This document shows, in pieces, positions 18,243 through 29,513 of a DNA stretch of 53,997 nucleotides. The translations under genes were made by a program, and so were the position numbers. Origin of the DNA: Actinomycetota bacterium (GTDB taxonomy: Bacteria; Actinomycetota; Acidimicrobiia; Acidimicrobiales; Ilumatobacteraceae); the NCBI GenBank assembly GCA_017856115.1, contig JAFMFM010000006.1, forward strand, positions 1-53,997. Reading direction: 5' to 3'. Positions within the stretch are counted from its first letter, which is position 1, and each line of letters begins with the position of its first letter. The notes below the pieces were generated by a model. The model was not told where the DNA came from, did not search any database, and worked only from the letters and a program-made list of their open reading frames with translations.

Positions 18243-19136
18243 CTATTCGTCCTCTTGCTCGCGCAGGAACTGTTCGAACGCATTCCCGAGATCGTCGGCC
18301 GAAGGAAGCACGGTCTCATTTCGCCGGTCGTACTCGGCTTCGAGCATCTGCACGTACTGGACGGTTTGTTCGTCATCTTCGACCGCTGCGTCGTGCAACT
18401 CGGTCCAGCGCTGGATGTCTTCGTACAGCCCGGCGTGTTGTGTGGGGACCCCGAGCACGCGTTCGAGATGTCGCAGGAGAGCAGCCGACGACTTGGGATG
18501 TTCCGACGACGCCAGGTAGTGGGGTACTCCGACTCGAAGTGATACCGCTGGAATTCGTTGGTGTTCCAGCCGCTCCTGCAACACGCCAATGACCCCGGTG
18601 GGGCCTTGGTACCCGGGTCGCGAGAGACCAAGTTTGCTTGCCAAGGCATTGCTGGTGGTGCTGCCGGTGACGACCGGGGTACGGGTGTGGGGAACCGCGT
18701 CCAGCATGGCTCCGACGGTGACCACTGCGGCACAGTCCAGGTCCTTGGCGCATTTCACGATGCAAGCGACGAAGGTTGGCCAGTGGAGATGCGGCTCCAC
18801 CCCGGAAATGATCACCAGATCGCGACCATCGGCGGCGTTCTGCACCGCGACCACCTCGTTTTCGGGCCAGCGAATGTGGCGCTCTTCGTCCTCGTCCATC
18901 CACACCTCGGGCCGAGCCTGAGTGAAGTCGAAGAACGGGTCGGATTCGATACTCGCCACCGTGACGCAGTTTCGACCTTCCATCAACCAATCCAGTGCTC
19001 CCGTGGCGGCTTTGGCGGCATCGAACCAGCCCTGCAGGGCAACCAGCATCACCGGTCGGTGCAACTGCGACATCTCGTCGGCGTGCGAGTCGAGCACCTC
19101 GTCGACGGTGGGGTAGGAATCCGAGAAACGTTGCAT
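18243..19136 (-). CDS. PAC2 family protein
   Basis: A 297-residue cytoplasmic protein of the PAC2 (DUF75) family, related to proteasome-assembly chaperones and common in actinobacteria; its bacterial role is not established. Characteristic segments: LVALQGWFDAAKAATGALDW (about 32-51), DPFFDFTQARPEVW, GVEPHLHWPTF, and GVPHYL...HPKSSAALLRHLERV. The acidic C-terminus ends EQFLREQEDE. It begins only three bases after the serC stop, so it is probably co-transcribed with serC. Confidence 0.85.
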   Translation of the reverse strand: MQRFSDSYPTVDEVLDSHADEMSQLHRPVMLVALQGWFDAAKAATGALDWLMEGRNCVTVASIESDPFFDFTQARPEVWMDEDEERHIRWPENEVVAVQNAADGRDLVIISGVEPHLHWPTFVACIVKCAKDLDCAAVVTVGAMLDAVPHTRTPVVTGSTTSNALASKLGLSRPGYQGPTGVIGVLQERLEHQRIPAVSLRVGVPHYLASSEHPKSSAALLRHLERVLGVPTQHAGLYEDIQRWTELHDAAVEDDEQTVQYVQMLEAEYDRRNETVLPSADDLGNAFEQFLREQEDE

Positions 19137-19139
19137 GAG

Positions 19140-21536
<2,397 letters not shown>

Positions 21537-21604
21537 CCAGGTTCATTGCGGCGTGAGCCGCTGGCTCAGGCACCTGCTACCGTCGTAAGTGCCGCAGCAA
21601 TAGT

Positions 21605-21715
21605 TGTGGTGCATGTTCGTCAGCGAAGTCCGGTGAGATTCCGGCACTGTCCCGCAACGGTAATGCGACATCCGATACGTGTCGGTAGGTCGCAAGTCCG
21701 GTCGCCTGTCGAGCG
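21605..21715 (+). ncRNA. Cobalamin riboswitch
   Basis: The conserved aptamer core is readable: AAGTCCGGTGAGATTCCGGC at 21626-21645, then the B12-box segment CTGTCCCGCAACGGT, and the closing AAGTCCGGTCGCCTGTC at 21694-21710. It lies in the leader of the B12 transporter operon, so bound cobalamin should reduce expression of btuFCD. The 5' edge is approximate. Confidence 0.92.
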
Positions 21716-21728
21716 TGACTGATCTACC

Positions 21729-21752
21729 GCTCTCGCGAGAAGAGCAAGGAGA
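21729..21752 (+). promoter_or_regulatory. Hairpin and ribosome-binding site before btuF
   Basis: Arms GCTCT (21729-21733) and AGAGC (21741-21745) immediately precede the ribosome-binding site AAGGAGA (21746-21752), five bases before the btuF ATG. It may be the expression platform of the riboswitch, acting at translation; there is no T run to suggest termination. Confidence 0.45.
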
Positions 21753-21757
21753 ACATC

Positions 21758-22711
21758 ATGAAGCAGTTTCGAGTGGCCGGCCTCGCCGGTCTCTTTTTTT
21801 TGGCAGCGTCGCTGGTTGCGTGCAGTGCATCCGACGGCGAATCGGTGGCAACCAACTCGACCATTGCTGTGGCTGCAGAGACCACGGTCGCCGAGGAGTT
21901 CCCGGTCACCGTCGGTGACCTCACACTCGAGTCGGAGCCACAACGCATCATCTCGATGTCGGCGACGGCAACGGAGATGCTGTTTGCAATCGGTGCAGGT
22001 GACCGCGTGATTGCCGTCGACAACTTCTCCAACTTTCCGGAGGAGACGGCATCCATCGAGAAACTCGATGCCTACCAACCCAACGTTGAAGCCATCTCCG
22101 AATTGGATCCCGATCTGGTCATCATCAGTTACGACCCGGGCAATCTCGTGGAGCAGTTGACCACGCTGTCCATTCCCGTGTTCATTGGCGGCGCCGTGGC
22201 CGACTTGGTTGGTGCGTACGAGCAGATCGAACAACTCGGCGCACTGACCGGCCTACTCGCGCAGGCCATGCAGGTGTCGAGCACGATGCAGTCGGACATC
22301 GATGCGATTGCTGCAGGTATCAGGAAATCTGATCCACCGCTCACGTACTTCTACGAACTGGACCCAACGCCGTACACCGTTACCTCCAAGACGTTCATCG
22401 GCGGAATCATGGACATGATGGGTTTGGTCAACATCGCCGATGGCGTGGAGCAAGGCAACGATTATCCCCAGCTATCGGCCGAGGTGATCGTGGAGAAGGA
22501 CCCCGACATCATCTTCCTCGCGGATACCAAGTGCTGTGCGCAGTCGGCGGCGACGGTGGCTGCTCGCGACGGGTGGGGAAGTCTCAACGCCGTGAAGACC
22601 GGTTCGATCATCTCGTTGGATGACGACATCGCATCACGTTGGGGTCCTCGTCTGGTGGACCTCGTACGCACGGTCGCTAACGCCATTACCTCGGTACTTG
22701 CGAAGTCGTAG
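21758..22711 (+). CDS. btuF: Cobalamin ABC transporter substrate-binding lipoprotein
   Basis: Captures vitamin B12 (or cobinamide) outside the cell. 317 residues with a lipoprotein signal (FFLAASLVACSA, Cys near 22) and a Periplasmic_BP_2 fold from about residue 50: PQRIISMSATATEMLFAIGA, ELDPDLVIISYD, GGIMDMMGLVNIADG. The substrate call comes from the cobalamin riboswitch directly upstream and from the BtuC/BtuD partners, since the fold alone is shared with iron-siderophore receptors. First gene of btuFCD. Confidence 0.88.
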   Translation: MKQFRVAGLAGLFFLAASLVACSASDGESVATNSTIAVAAETTVAEEFPVTVGDLTLESEPQRIISMSATATEMLFAIGAGDRVIAVDNFSNFPEETASIEKLDAYQPNVEAISELDPDLVIISYDPGNLVEQLTTLSIPVFIGGAVADLVGAYEQIEQLGALTGLLAQAMQVSSTMQSDIDAIAAGIRKSDPPLTYFYELDPTPYTVTSKTFIGGIMDMMGLVNIADGVEQGNDYPQLSAEVIVEKDPDIIFLADTKCCAQSAATVAARDGWGSLNAVKTGSIISLDDDIASRWGPRLVDLVRTVANAITSVLAKS

Positions 22712-22732
22712 TCGGAGCACCGGAGACTCGCC

Positions 22733-23791
22733 ATGACCACCTCCCGAGCATTCGACGAGGCGCGGGGAAGCCGTGTGCGGTGGTGGGTGCTTGGTGGTGT
22801 GTCCGTGGTGGTGGTCGGGCTGTTGGGATTGGCGCTCGGGCCGGCAGGTCCGGCGTGGTGGCGGGTGCCGCTCGCGGTGTTGGATCGTGTACCACTCGTT
22901 TCCATCGACAGCGGAGTAACCGACGCGCAGTGGAACATCGTGTGGCAGATTCGCGCCCCGCGCGTGGTGTTGGCTGCGCTGATTGGCGCCATGCTCTCGC
23001 TTGCCGGCGCAAGTTATCAAGGGGTCTTTCGTAATCCGCTCGTCGACCCGTACCTGCTCGGTGTTGCCGCCGGCGCGGGGCTCGGTGCAACCGTGGCGTT
23101 TTCCGTCGCTCGTGGGACAACGTCGACGTGGCCCGTCGACCCGGTGCCGCTGGCGGCCTTCGCCGGTGGTGTCGTCGCGGTTGCGCTCACCTACACCGTT
23201 GGCACTGCCTTTGGTCGTTCACGCTCGGCCACAACGCTCGTGTTGGCGGGCGTGGCGGTGACGTCCCTGGCGACCGCAGTCCAAACGTTCGTATTGCAGC
23301 GCAATAACGACGTGGTGCGGCAGGTGTACTCGTGGATCCTGGGACGCCTCACCTCTGCGACGTGGGGCGACGTGCGTCTCGTCATTCCGTACGTCTTGGT
23401 GAGTTCGATCATTCTGCTGATGTATCGACGAGTCATCGACGTGTTGCGGGTGGGTGACGACGAAGCACGTGCCCTCGGTGTGAACGTGAACCGGGTGCGA
23501 GTGGTGGTGGTGCTTGCAGCAACGCTCGGCACCTCTGCGGCGGTTGCCGTGAGCGGGTTGATCGGATTCGTCGGCATCATCGTTCCGCACGCGATTCGAT
23601 TGTTGATGGGATCGTCGAATCGGGTCGTGCTACCCCTCAGCATGTTTGCGGGCTCGGCATTCCTCATCGCTGCGGACATTCCTGGGCGACTGCTCACGTC
23701 ACCGTCCGAGACCCCCATTGGCGTGGTAACGGCATTCTTCGGCGCACCGTTCTTTTTGTTCCTGCTTCGGACGCGGGAGGCTCGTCAGTGA
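22733..23791 (+). CDS. btuC: Cobalamin ABC transporter permease (FecCD/BtuC family)
   Basis: Membrane channel of the B12 importer, 352 residues with about ten hydrophobic segments. Typical FecCD sequence: WNIVWQIRAPRVVLAALIGA, LAGASYQGVFRNPLVDPYLL, GAGLGATVAF, GLIGFVGIIVPHAIRLLMGS and IPGRLLTSPSETPIGVVTAF. It follows btuF by 21 bases. Confidence 0.93.
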   Translation: MTTSRAFDEARGSRVRWWVLGGVSVVVVGLLGLALGPAGPAWWRVPLAVLDRVPLVSIDSGVTDAQWNIVWQIRAPRVVLAALIGAMLSLAGASYQGVFRNPLVDPYLLGVAAGAGLGATVAFSVARGTTSTWPVDPVPLAAFAGGVVAVALTYTVGTAFGRSRSATTLVLAGVAVTSLATAVQTFVLQRNNDVVRQVYSWILGRLTSATWGDVRLVIPYVLVSSIILLMYRRVIDVLRVGDDEARALGVNVNRVRVVVVLAATLGTSAAVAVSGLIGFVGIIVPHAIRLLMGSSNRVVLPLSMFAGSAFLIAADIPGRLLTSPSETPIGVVTAFFGAPFFLFLLRTREARQ

Positions 23792-23816
23792 TGATCGATG
23801 CGAATGGAATTCGGCG

Positions 23817-24602
23817 ATGACCTCGCTCGTCCTTCGACAGGTGCGTGTGGAGTACGGCGGATGTGCGGTGGTGAGCAGCGTGGACGAGTCGCTGGCTGCT
23901 GGTGAGTGGTTGTGTCTCATCGGTCCGAACGGTGCCGGAAAGTCGTCGTTGTTGCGTGCCGTTGCCGGGCTCGTGGAGTACTCCGGTGAAATCGCCTTCG
24001 ATGGCGTGGCATTGGACGCGTTGAGTGCCCGTGAACTGGCGCGCAAGGTGGCCTTCGTGCCGCAGAATCCACTGCTGCCGGACGATATGTCGGTGAGCGA
24101 GTACGTGATGCTCGGTCGTAATCCCTACATCTCGACCTTCGGCCGGGAGTCGGTACGCGATCGCGGTGTGGTGACCGCGCTCGTCGAGGAACTGTCGCTC
24201 TCCGTCTATGCGCGGCGCCCGCTGGGAACGCTCTCGGGTGGTGAGCGCCAACGCGTGGTGATTGCCCGCGCTCTCGCTCAAGAAGCACCGGTGCTGTTGC
24301 TCGACGAGCCGACGAGCGCCCTCGACCTTGGTCATCAACAACATGCACTCGAACTTGTCGACCAACTGCGTCGACGACGGAATCTCGTGGTGGTTTCGGC
24401 GATGCACGACCTGACACTTGCCGGGTTGTATTCCGATCGACTTCTGTTGCTGCATCAGGGTGTGGGTGTGGCGCGCGGTAGAGCACAGGACGTACTCCGA
24501 AGCGAAACACTCGACGAGTTCTACGGTGTTTCGGCACGAGTGATACACGAGGGCGACGGTACGGTGGTGGTGGTGCCACAGCGAAGTCACGGCGAGTCGT
24601 AA
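23817..24602 (+). CDS. btuD: Cobalamin ABC transporter ATPase
   Basis: ATP-binding partner of BtuC. 261 residues: Walker A GPNGAGKSSLLRAVAGL (about 38-54), Q-loop FVPQNPLLPDDMSV, YVMLGRNPY, signature TLSGGERQRVVIARALA, Walker B VLLLDEPTSALD, and switch His in AMHDLTLAG. It starts 25 bases after btuC and is followed after five bases by the next gene, so all are probably one message under the riboswitch. Confidence 0.92.
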   Translation: MTSLVLRQVRVEYGGCAVVSSVDESLAAGEWLCLIGPNGAGKSSLLRAVAGLVEYSGEIAFDGVALDALSARELARKVAFVPQNPLLPDDMSVSEYVMLGRNPYISTFGRESVRDRGVVTALVEELSLSVYARRPLGTLSGGERQRVVIARALAQEAPVLLLDEPTSALDLGHQQHALELVDQLRRRRNLVVVSAMHDLTLAGLYSDRLLLLHQGVGVARGRAQDVLRSETLDEFYGVSARVIHEGDGTVVVVPQRSHGES

Positions 24603-24607
24603 CCAGC

Positions 24608-25276
24608 GTGGATGCCTCAGCTGCACGAGCACTCGATGCACAGGTTGTGGGATGCGCTGCCTCGCATCAGCGACTACTTACTGCAATAGACGAATTGACC
24701 GATGAGGATTGCCGCACCCAATCGCCGCTGTCGGGTTGGACGCGCGGTCACGTGTTGAATCATCTTGCGCGAAATGCCGACAGCCATACGAGAATGTTCG
24801 AGGCGGCTACCCGTGGCGACGAGGTGGAACAGTACGCGGGTGGGATGGCGGCGAGAGTCGCAGAGATTGACGCGGGTGCACATCGTCCGGTAAGTGACCT
24901 GATCTCCGACGTTCGTGTATCCATCTACACGCTCGAGGCGGCGTGGGCCGGGGCAACGGCAACGACCTGGGGTGGGTTCGGTATCAAGTCGCATTCCGAT
25001 GGTTCGCGAGTGGCAATAGCCGATTTGGTGCTCATGCGCTGGTGCGAGGTGGAGGTGCATCATGCCGACCTGAATATCGGGTACACCTGGCAGGACTGGG
25101 ATCCGCTTTTCGTGCGTTACGACCTGGATCGAAAGGTGATGGCTTGGAGGGCAAGGAAACCAATGGGTCTCACCACCCTGCCCGACGCCGTGCAACGTCT
25201 GTCACCGAACGAACGATTGGCGTGGTTCTACAACCGAGTTACCGTGAACGGCGTTGCACCAGCAGACCCCTACTAG
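24608..25276 (+). CDS. Maleylpyruvate isomerase/mycothiol-dependent-type protein (DinB fold)
   Basis: A 222-residue protein of the MDMPI N-terminal (DinB-like four-helix) family. The core SGWTRGHVLNHLARNADSH (about 42-60) holds the first metal-ligand His, and WCEVEVHHADLNIGYTW (about 147-163) the second pair. Family members are Zn-dependent enzymes using mycothiol, such as maleylpyruvate isomerase; the substrate here is unknown. The GTG start is five bases after btuD, so it travels with the B12 transporter, possibly by chance of operon order. Confidence 0.78.
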   Translation: MDASAARALDAQVVGCAASHQRLLTAIDELTDEDCRTQSPLSGWTRGHVLNHLARNADSHTRMFEAATRGDEVEQYAGGMAARVAEIDAGAHRPVSDLISDVRVSIYTLEAAWAGATATTWGGFGIKSHSDGSRVAIADLVLMRWCEVEVHHADLNIGYTWQDWDPLFVRYDLDRKVMAWRARKPMGLTTLPDAVQRLSPNERLAWFYNRVTVNGVAPADPY

Positions 25277-25300
25277 TCGGCGGTTGACGAGGAGAGACAC

Positions 25301-25750
25301 GTGCAGAGCAGGTTGTGGGCAGTGGCGGTGTCGGCGATGGTCCTCGTATCGTGCGGCGGTGGCACCGGAGACTCGACTGGTGCAACAGGTGGTCCACGCG
25401 ATGGTGTTCACAGCCACGGTAGTGCTGGTGCGTTCAATACGTCGCTAGTTGCCGACGACATCATTGCCGACGTCACCGTCGATCCAGCCAAGGTGGGTGA
25501 CGTCATCATCCACATGGAATTCGCCCCTCCGGGCGGGAAGTTGCAACAGGTGATGTCGGTAACCGGATTCCTTCGTCCGATCGATGACGAACAGCAGGTT
25601 CTGGACCTCGTGTTCCAAAAGAGTGGTGTCAACCATTTCCACTACGACGTCAGCGTTCCTTCGGCCGGAGAATGGACGATCGAATTCGACGCCACGTTGG
25701 CTGACGGCGCTTCGGTGCGTTACGCCACGACCGTAATGTTCGAGTCGTAG
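25301..25750 (+). CDS. Small secreted lipoprotein, immunoglobulin-like fold
   Basis: 149 residues with a GTG start behind a GAGGAGAG ribosome-binding site. Lipoprotein signal AMVLVSCGGG (Cys near 18), a short linker with HSHG, then a beta-rich domain from about 45 (VTVDPAKVGDVIIHMEFAPP, ending ATTVMFES). The VDPAKVGD...H/D pattern recalls CopC/YtkA-type extracellular domains; no specific function is known. His residues (HSHG, NHFHYD) could bind metal. It lies 24 bases after the preceding gene and may close the riboswitch-led operon. Confidence 0.65.
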   Translation: MQSRLWAVAVSAMVLVSCGGGTGDSTGATGGPRDGVHSHGSAGAFNTSLVADDIIADVTVDPAKVGDVIIHMEFAPPGGKLQQVMSVTGFLRPIDDEQQVLDLVFQKSGVNHFHYDVSVPSAGEWTIEFDATLADGASVRYATTVMFES

Positions 25751-25755
25751 TCGGG

Positions 25756-26220
25756 TCAGGAACCGAGATCGAGCACCACGAGGTGGTGCGGCACGCCGGA
25801 GGCTGGCTCGATGAACTGTTCGCCCTCCACCGAGAACGCGCATCGTTCGTAGAAGTACAGGGCGCTGTCACGTGCCTTGGCCCATACCCATCGTGCACCG
25901 AGTGATCGTGCGTGGGCGATACCAGCATCGATCAGAGCTCGACCAACCCCGGTGTTCTGCATTGCATCACGCACCGCCATTCCACGAAGCTGCACGGCTA
26001 ACGGATCCTGGTCGCCGGGCCAGGGGCGCACCAGCCACGTGGATGTTGCAACGATCGAGTGGGAGTCGAGCAGTGCTGCGCCAATGTGCACGGTGGTGGA
26101 CTCGTGGTCGCCGTCGTATGCGGCATCACGCGCAGGTGTGCCGCGACGTAACACGTCGAGGCGAACGGGCAGGGCTTCGTCGAGTGAGATACGGCGAACG
26201 ATGAAACTCGGTGAAGTCAT
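25756..26220 (-). CDS. GNAT family N-acetyltransferase
   Basis: 154 residues with the GNAT acetyl-CoA core: LRGMAVRDAMQNTGVGRALI (about 78-97) and ARDSALYFYERCAF (about 117-130). Target unknown. Its start overlaps the thiQ stop by four bases (ATGA), making it the last gene of the TPP-riboswitch operon. Confidence 0.85.
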   Translation of the reverse strand: MTSPSFIVRRISLDEALPVRLDVLRRGTPARDAAYDGDHESTTVHIGAALLDSHSIVATSTWLVRPWPGDQDPLAVQLRGMAVRDAMQNTGVGRALIDAGIAHARSLGARWVWAKARDSALYFYERCAFSVEGEQFIEPASGVPHHLVVLDLGS

Positions 26221-26858
26221 GGAATTGAGTCTGGTGGCGACTGGAGGTCGATCGACCGGTGACAGAGCGCGGAGCCTTCGGCGCGGTCGTGGGTGACGTG
26301 CACCACCGTGGTGCCGAGGTGATCGAAGAGGTTGCGGAGGTCGGCCAGCAGTTGCTCGTGCAGCAGGGGGTCGAGTCCGGTGAGTGGTTCGTCGAGCAAC
26401 ACCACCCGTGGCGTCCCGGCCAGCGTGCGAGCCAGTGCCACTCGTTTGGCTTCACCTCCCGACAAGTCGGATGTTTCCCGGTGGGCAAAATCGTCCAGAC
26501 CAACGCGCGACAGCCACTCGTCAGCGACACGATTGCGTTCCCGCTTGGAGACACCGCGAACACGGAGCGCGTACGAAACGTTGTCGGCGACGTTGAAGTG
26601 GGGAAAGAGTTGATTGTCCTGGAAGACGAGCCCCACACCACGACGATGCGCGGGCACGTGTGTGACGTCGACGTCGTCGACATGGATGGCGCCACGGTGA
26701 ACGGGAAGTAGACCGGCGATCGCATGAAGCAACGTGGTCTTTCCACACCCACTCGGACCGTGGATGGCCAGTCGTTCGCCTGATTGAACGGAGAGTGAGA
26801 CACCGTGGAGAATCAAGCGTTCGCCTCGTTCGACGGCGAGGTCAACGACGCGAAGCAT
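26217..26858 (-). CDS. thiQ: Thiamine ABC transporter ATPase
   Basis: ATPase of the thiamine/TPP importer. 213 residues from the ATG at 26858 (MLRVVDLAVERGERL); the frame runs on to 26894, but the later start fits the family. Walker A GPSGCGKTTLLHAIAGL, Q-loop GLVFQDNQLFPHFNV, signature DLSGGEAKRVALARTLA, Walker B VVLLDEPLTGLD, His in VTHDRAEG. It overlaps thiP by 17 bases. The ThiQ role, rather than another ABC ATPase, is taken from the riboswitch and neighbours. Confidence 0.88.
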   Translation of the reverse strand: MLRVVDLAVERGERLILHGVSLSVQSGERLAIHGPSGCGKTTLLHAIAGLLPVHRGAIHVDDVDVTHVPAHRRGVGLVFQDNQLFPHFNVADNVSYALRVRGVSKRERNRVADEWLSRVGLDDFAHRETSDLSGGEAKRVALARTLAGTPRVVLLDEPLTGLDPLLHEQLLADLRNLFDHLGTTVVHVTHDRAEGSALCHRSIDLQSPPDSIP

Positions 26859-28440
26859 GCTCACCCCGCTGGAGCGCCATCTCCACGATTGCAAGTGCCA
26901 TCACACACACCACGACGAGAATCGACGCCAAGGCGAATGCCTGTGCCCGTACCTCATCACCCGTTCGTGAGAGCAATCGGGCGATGGCTACGGGAATCGT
27001 CTCGGCACCTTCGCGCGACAACATCGATGCCGCACCAAACTCGCCGAGCGATACGGCAACGACCAAACCAAGTGACGCAACGATTGCGGGTCGCATTCGT
27101 CGTAGGTCGATGTCGATGAAGCGTCGCCCACCGCCGGCACCGAGTACTGCTGCGGCCCGATGCAAGCCGACCGGCGTGGTGCGCCAGGCGGGAACCAGCA
27201 CTCGCACCGCCAGCGGAAACGAAACCAAGGTGTGGGCAAGTGCCACGAACCACCAACGAGAGCGCCAATCGAACCATCCCGAGTCGAAGGTGACGAGCAG
27301 TCCGAGCCCGATGGTGACGGGAGACATTGCCAAGGGCGCCAGCGTGAGCGAGTTCACCACGTTTCCACCGGTTCGAAGTCTGGTGATTGCAAGGGTCGCC
27401 AGGATGCAGAGCACCGTTCCGACGAGTCCTGCTACGAGTGCCGTTCGGGTCGATGTCCACACACTCTCGATGAGTGACGTGTTGAAGATCGATTGCCACG
27501 CACGGGCAGAGACCGTGTCACCCACGTGAACGGACTGCCAGAACAGGGCCGAGAGTGGCGCAATGACGAAAGCAACCGTTACCGCTGCAATTGCGATCGC
27601 AGTACGACGCCGATTGTCGGGGATCGTGGGGAGCATCGCCGACGGTGCGCGGGTTGGCTTTCCATTGCTGCGAGCCAGGAGGTGAATGGCGCCCGCCACC
27701 ACTCCGATACACAGCATCTGGAGGAGGGCCAGTACCGAGGCGCCACCCACATCACCGATGCCGAATGCACGTAGGGCAATGTCACTTTCAATGGTGCTTC
27801 GTCGCGGACCCCCGAGTACCCGAATGACGGCGTACGAACTGAAGCAGTAGAGGAAGACGACGGTGCCGGCCGATGCGATGGAGTTGCGCAGCATCGGCAC
27901 GGTGATGGTTCGCCACGCCGTGGGCGGTGTTGCGCCGAGTGTTTGCGCAGCGAGCGAGAGTTGCGCATCCAACGACTCGGCGCGTGCACCGACCACTCGG
28001 ACCACCACGGCGATGTTGAAGTAGGCATGGGCAATCACCACTGCGAACACGCTGTAATGCAACGATCGCGGTAGTACGGCAAGGAATGCGGTGGCAACCA
28101 CAACGGAAGGCAGGAGAAAGCCGACGGTCGTCACGGCGCGAAGTGCGCGACGCCCACGAAACCGGTGCCGGGAGATCAACCAGGTGACGGGCCCGGCAAC
28201 GACGAACGTCGCTACGACGCTGAGCACAGCCTGCCAGGTTGCGAACCACACCACGTTCCATGTGGAGCGACGCGTGAGGATCCGAGTGACATCATCGAAG
28301 TCGGTGTCACCAGTGACGAGCAAGACGACGGGCACCACCAGGAATGCAACCAACCATGCCACGGGTATGAATGCCGCTCCAGGACCGACGACCGGGTGAA
28401 ATACCGGGTCGGTCGAAGGGTGAGTACGAGCCGATGTCAT
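26842..28440 (-). CDS. thiP: Thiamine ABC transporter permease, two-domain
   Basis: 532 residues from the ATG at 28440, which overlaps the thiB stop by four bases. It has two tandem permease domains (about 12 helices), each with an EAA loop: AAQTLGATPPTAWRTITVPM in the first half and AAVLGAGGGRRFIDIDLRRM in the second. This single-chain fused layout is typical of ThiP and iron FbpB permeases. The open frame extends 90 codons further upstream, but that part lies inside thiB and is unrelated. Confidence 0.9.
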   Translation of the reverse strand: MTSARTHPSTDPVFHPVVGPGAAFIPVAWLVAFLVVPVVLLVTGDTDFDDVTRILTRRSTWNVVWFATWQAVLSVVATFVVAGPVTWLISRHRFRGRRALRAVTTVGFLLPSVVVATAFLAVLPRSLHYSVFAVVIAHAYFNIAVVVRVVGARAESLDAQLSLAAQTLGATPPTAWRTITVPMLRNSIASAGTVVFLYCFSSYAVIRVLGGPRRSTIESDIALRAFGIGDVGGASVLALLQMLCIGVVAGAIHLLARSNGKPTRAPSAMLPTIPDNRRRTAIAIAAVTVAFVIAPLSALFWQSVHVGDTVSARAWQSIFNTSLIESVWTSTRTALVAGLVGTVLCILATLAITRLRTGGNVVNSLTLAPLAMSPVTIGLGLLVTFDSGWFDWRSRWWFVALAHTLVSFPLAVRVLVPAWRTTPVGLHRAAAVLGAGGGRRFIDIDLRRMRPAIVASLGLVVAVSLGEFGAASMLSREGAETIPVAIARLLSRTGDEVRAQAFALASILVVVCVMALAIVEMALQRGEHASRR

Positions 28441-29513
28441 CGCAACACGATGTCGCTGTAGGTGTCGAGCCACTCGACACGACGCAAAGCAATGATGGCA
28501 GGGTCGATTGTCAACGGATTCTCGGGCCGCAGTGAATAGTCGAGAAACTCTTGCGGCACCTCGGCGGTGGTGTTGATTGGCCAGACGAACTGGGTGAGTG
28601 GGAGATCCTCCTGGAAAACCTTCGACACGAGGTAGTCGATCAACGAACGTGCGGCCTCCTCGTGCTTGGTGCCCCGGAGAATGCCCGCGAATTCGTACTG
28701 CCGGAAGCACGTGAGTGCAGCAACGGCGGTTGGAGCCCGTTCTGGTCGTGGTTCGGCAAACAACACCTCGGCGGGTGGGCTCGTTGCATAACTCACCACC
28801 AGTGGGCGAGTGCCATCCGACGCGGCGGTGAAGTGCCCGTAGTACGCGTCACTCCACGATTCGACAACGAGCACGTTGTTGTCGCGAAGTGCCTGCCACC
28901 AATCCGGCCACGCATCTCCGAACTCGGCGATGCTCGCAAGCAAGAACGCGAGTCCCGGCGATGATGACACTGCGTTCGGAACAACTAGCAGGTTCCGGTA
29001 GGTGGACGAGGTGAGCGCCTGCAGGGTGAGTGGTGGCGAAACGTTGCGTTCGGCAAACCACTCCTTGTCATAGTTGATGCACACGTCGCCGGAATCGACC
29101 GGAGTCACCGCACCGTTCGGTGAGAGGTCCCGCGCCGTCGGTTCGAGATCTTCGCGGTGAACGCTGAGATAAGGCAGGAAGACGTCGGCTGCGAGTGCTC
29201 GCGACAGCAGGGTGTTGTCGAGACCCCACAGCACATCGGCCTCGGGATTTCCGGATGCCAACACCGCCTTGGTGACCAGGGTGCCGGCGTCGCCACCACG
29301 AACGATGTCCACACCGATGCCCGTGCGGTCAGTGAAGGAGTCGAAGATGCCCTCGGTGGGCGTGAATGAGTCGTGGGCCAGCAATCGCAGCGTGATCTTC
29401 TCGGGTCTGCCTCGCTCCACGGTGGAGCACGCGGAAACACCCAGACCAATGGCAAGTCCGACGATGCCCCACACGAGTCGTCGCCCCAGGGGAGTGACGC
29501 GTGCGTACCTCAC
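28437..29513 (-). CDS. thiB: Thiamine-binding lipoprotein of the ABC transporter
   Basis: Extracellular thiamine/TPP receptor. 358 residues from the GTG at 29513, which overlaps the thiN stop (GTGA). Lipobox GLGVSACST places the lipid Cys near residue 28. Thiamine-receptor segments include LLAHDSFTPTEGIFDSFTDR, NPEADVLWGLDNTLLSRAL, VCINYDKEWF, NAVSSSPGLAFLLASI, and ESWSDAYYGHFT with the aromatic ligand-cage residues. The frame is open further upstream but without a signal peptide. Confidence 0.9.
   Translation of the reverse strand: MRYARVTPLGRRLVWGIVGLAIGLGVSACSTVERGRPEKITLRLLAHDSFTPTEGIFDSFTDRTGIGVDIVRGGDAGTLVTKAVLASGNPEADVLWGLDNTLLSRALAADVFLPYLSVHREDLEPTARDLSPNGAVTPVDSGDVCINYDKEWFAERNVSPPLTLQALTSSTYRNLLVVPNAVSSSPGLAFLLASIAEFGDAWPDWWQALRDNNVLVVESWSDAYYGHFTAASDGTRPLVVSYATSPPAEVLFAEPRPERAPTAVAALTCFRQYEFAGILRGTKHEEAARSLIDYLVSKVFQEDLPLTQFVWPINTTAEVPQEFLDYSLRPENPLTIDPAIIALRRVEWLDTYSDIVLR

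Noticed and set aside
18119-18733. Minus-strand frame with His-rich end across the PAC2 gene
   Set aside because: Out of frame with PAC2, whose own C-terminus looks complete; no start or family similarity. Kept only as a low-interest repeat.
21569-21604. Terminator after the aminotransferase gene
   Set aside because: The GC-rich bases here are better explained as the 5' part of the cobalamin riboswitch; no T run.
28441-28710. Upstream extension of the thiP frame
   Set aside because: It lies inside thiB in another frame and lacks membrane helices; the ATG at 28440 with ATGA overlap is the natural start.
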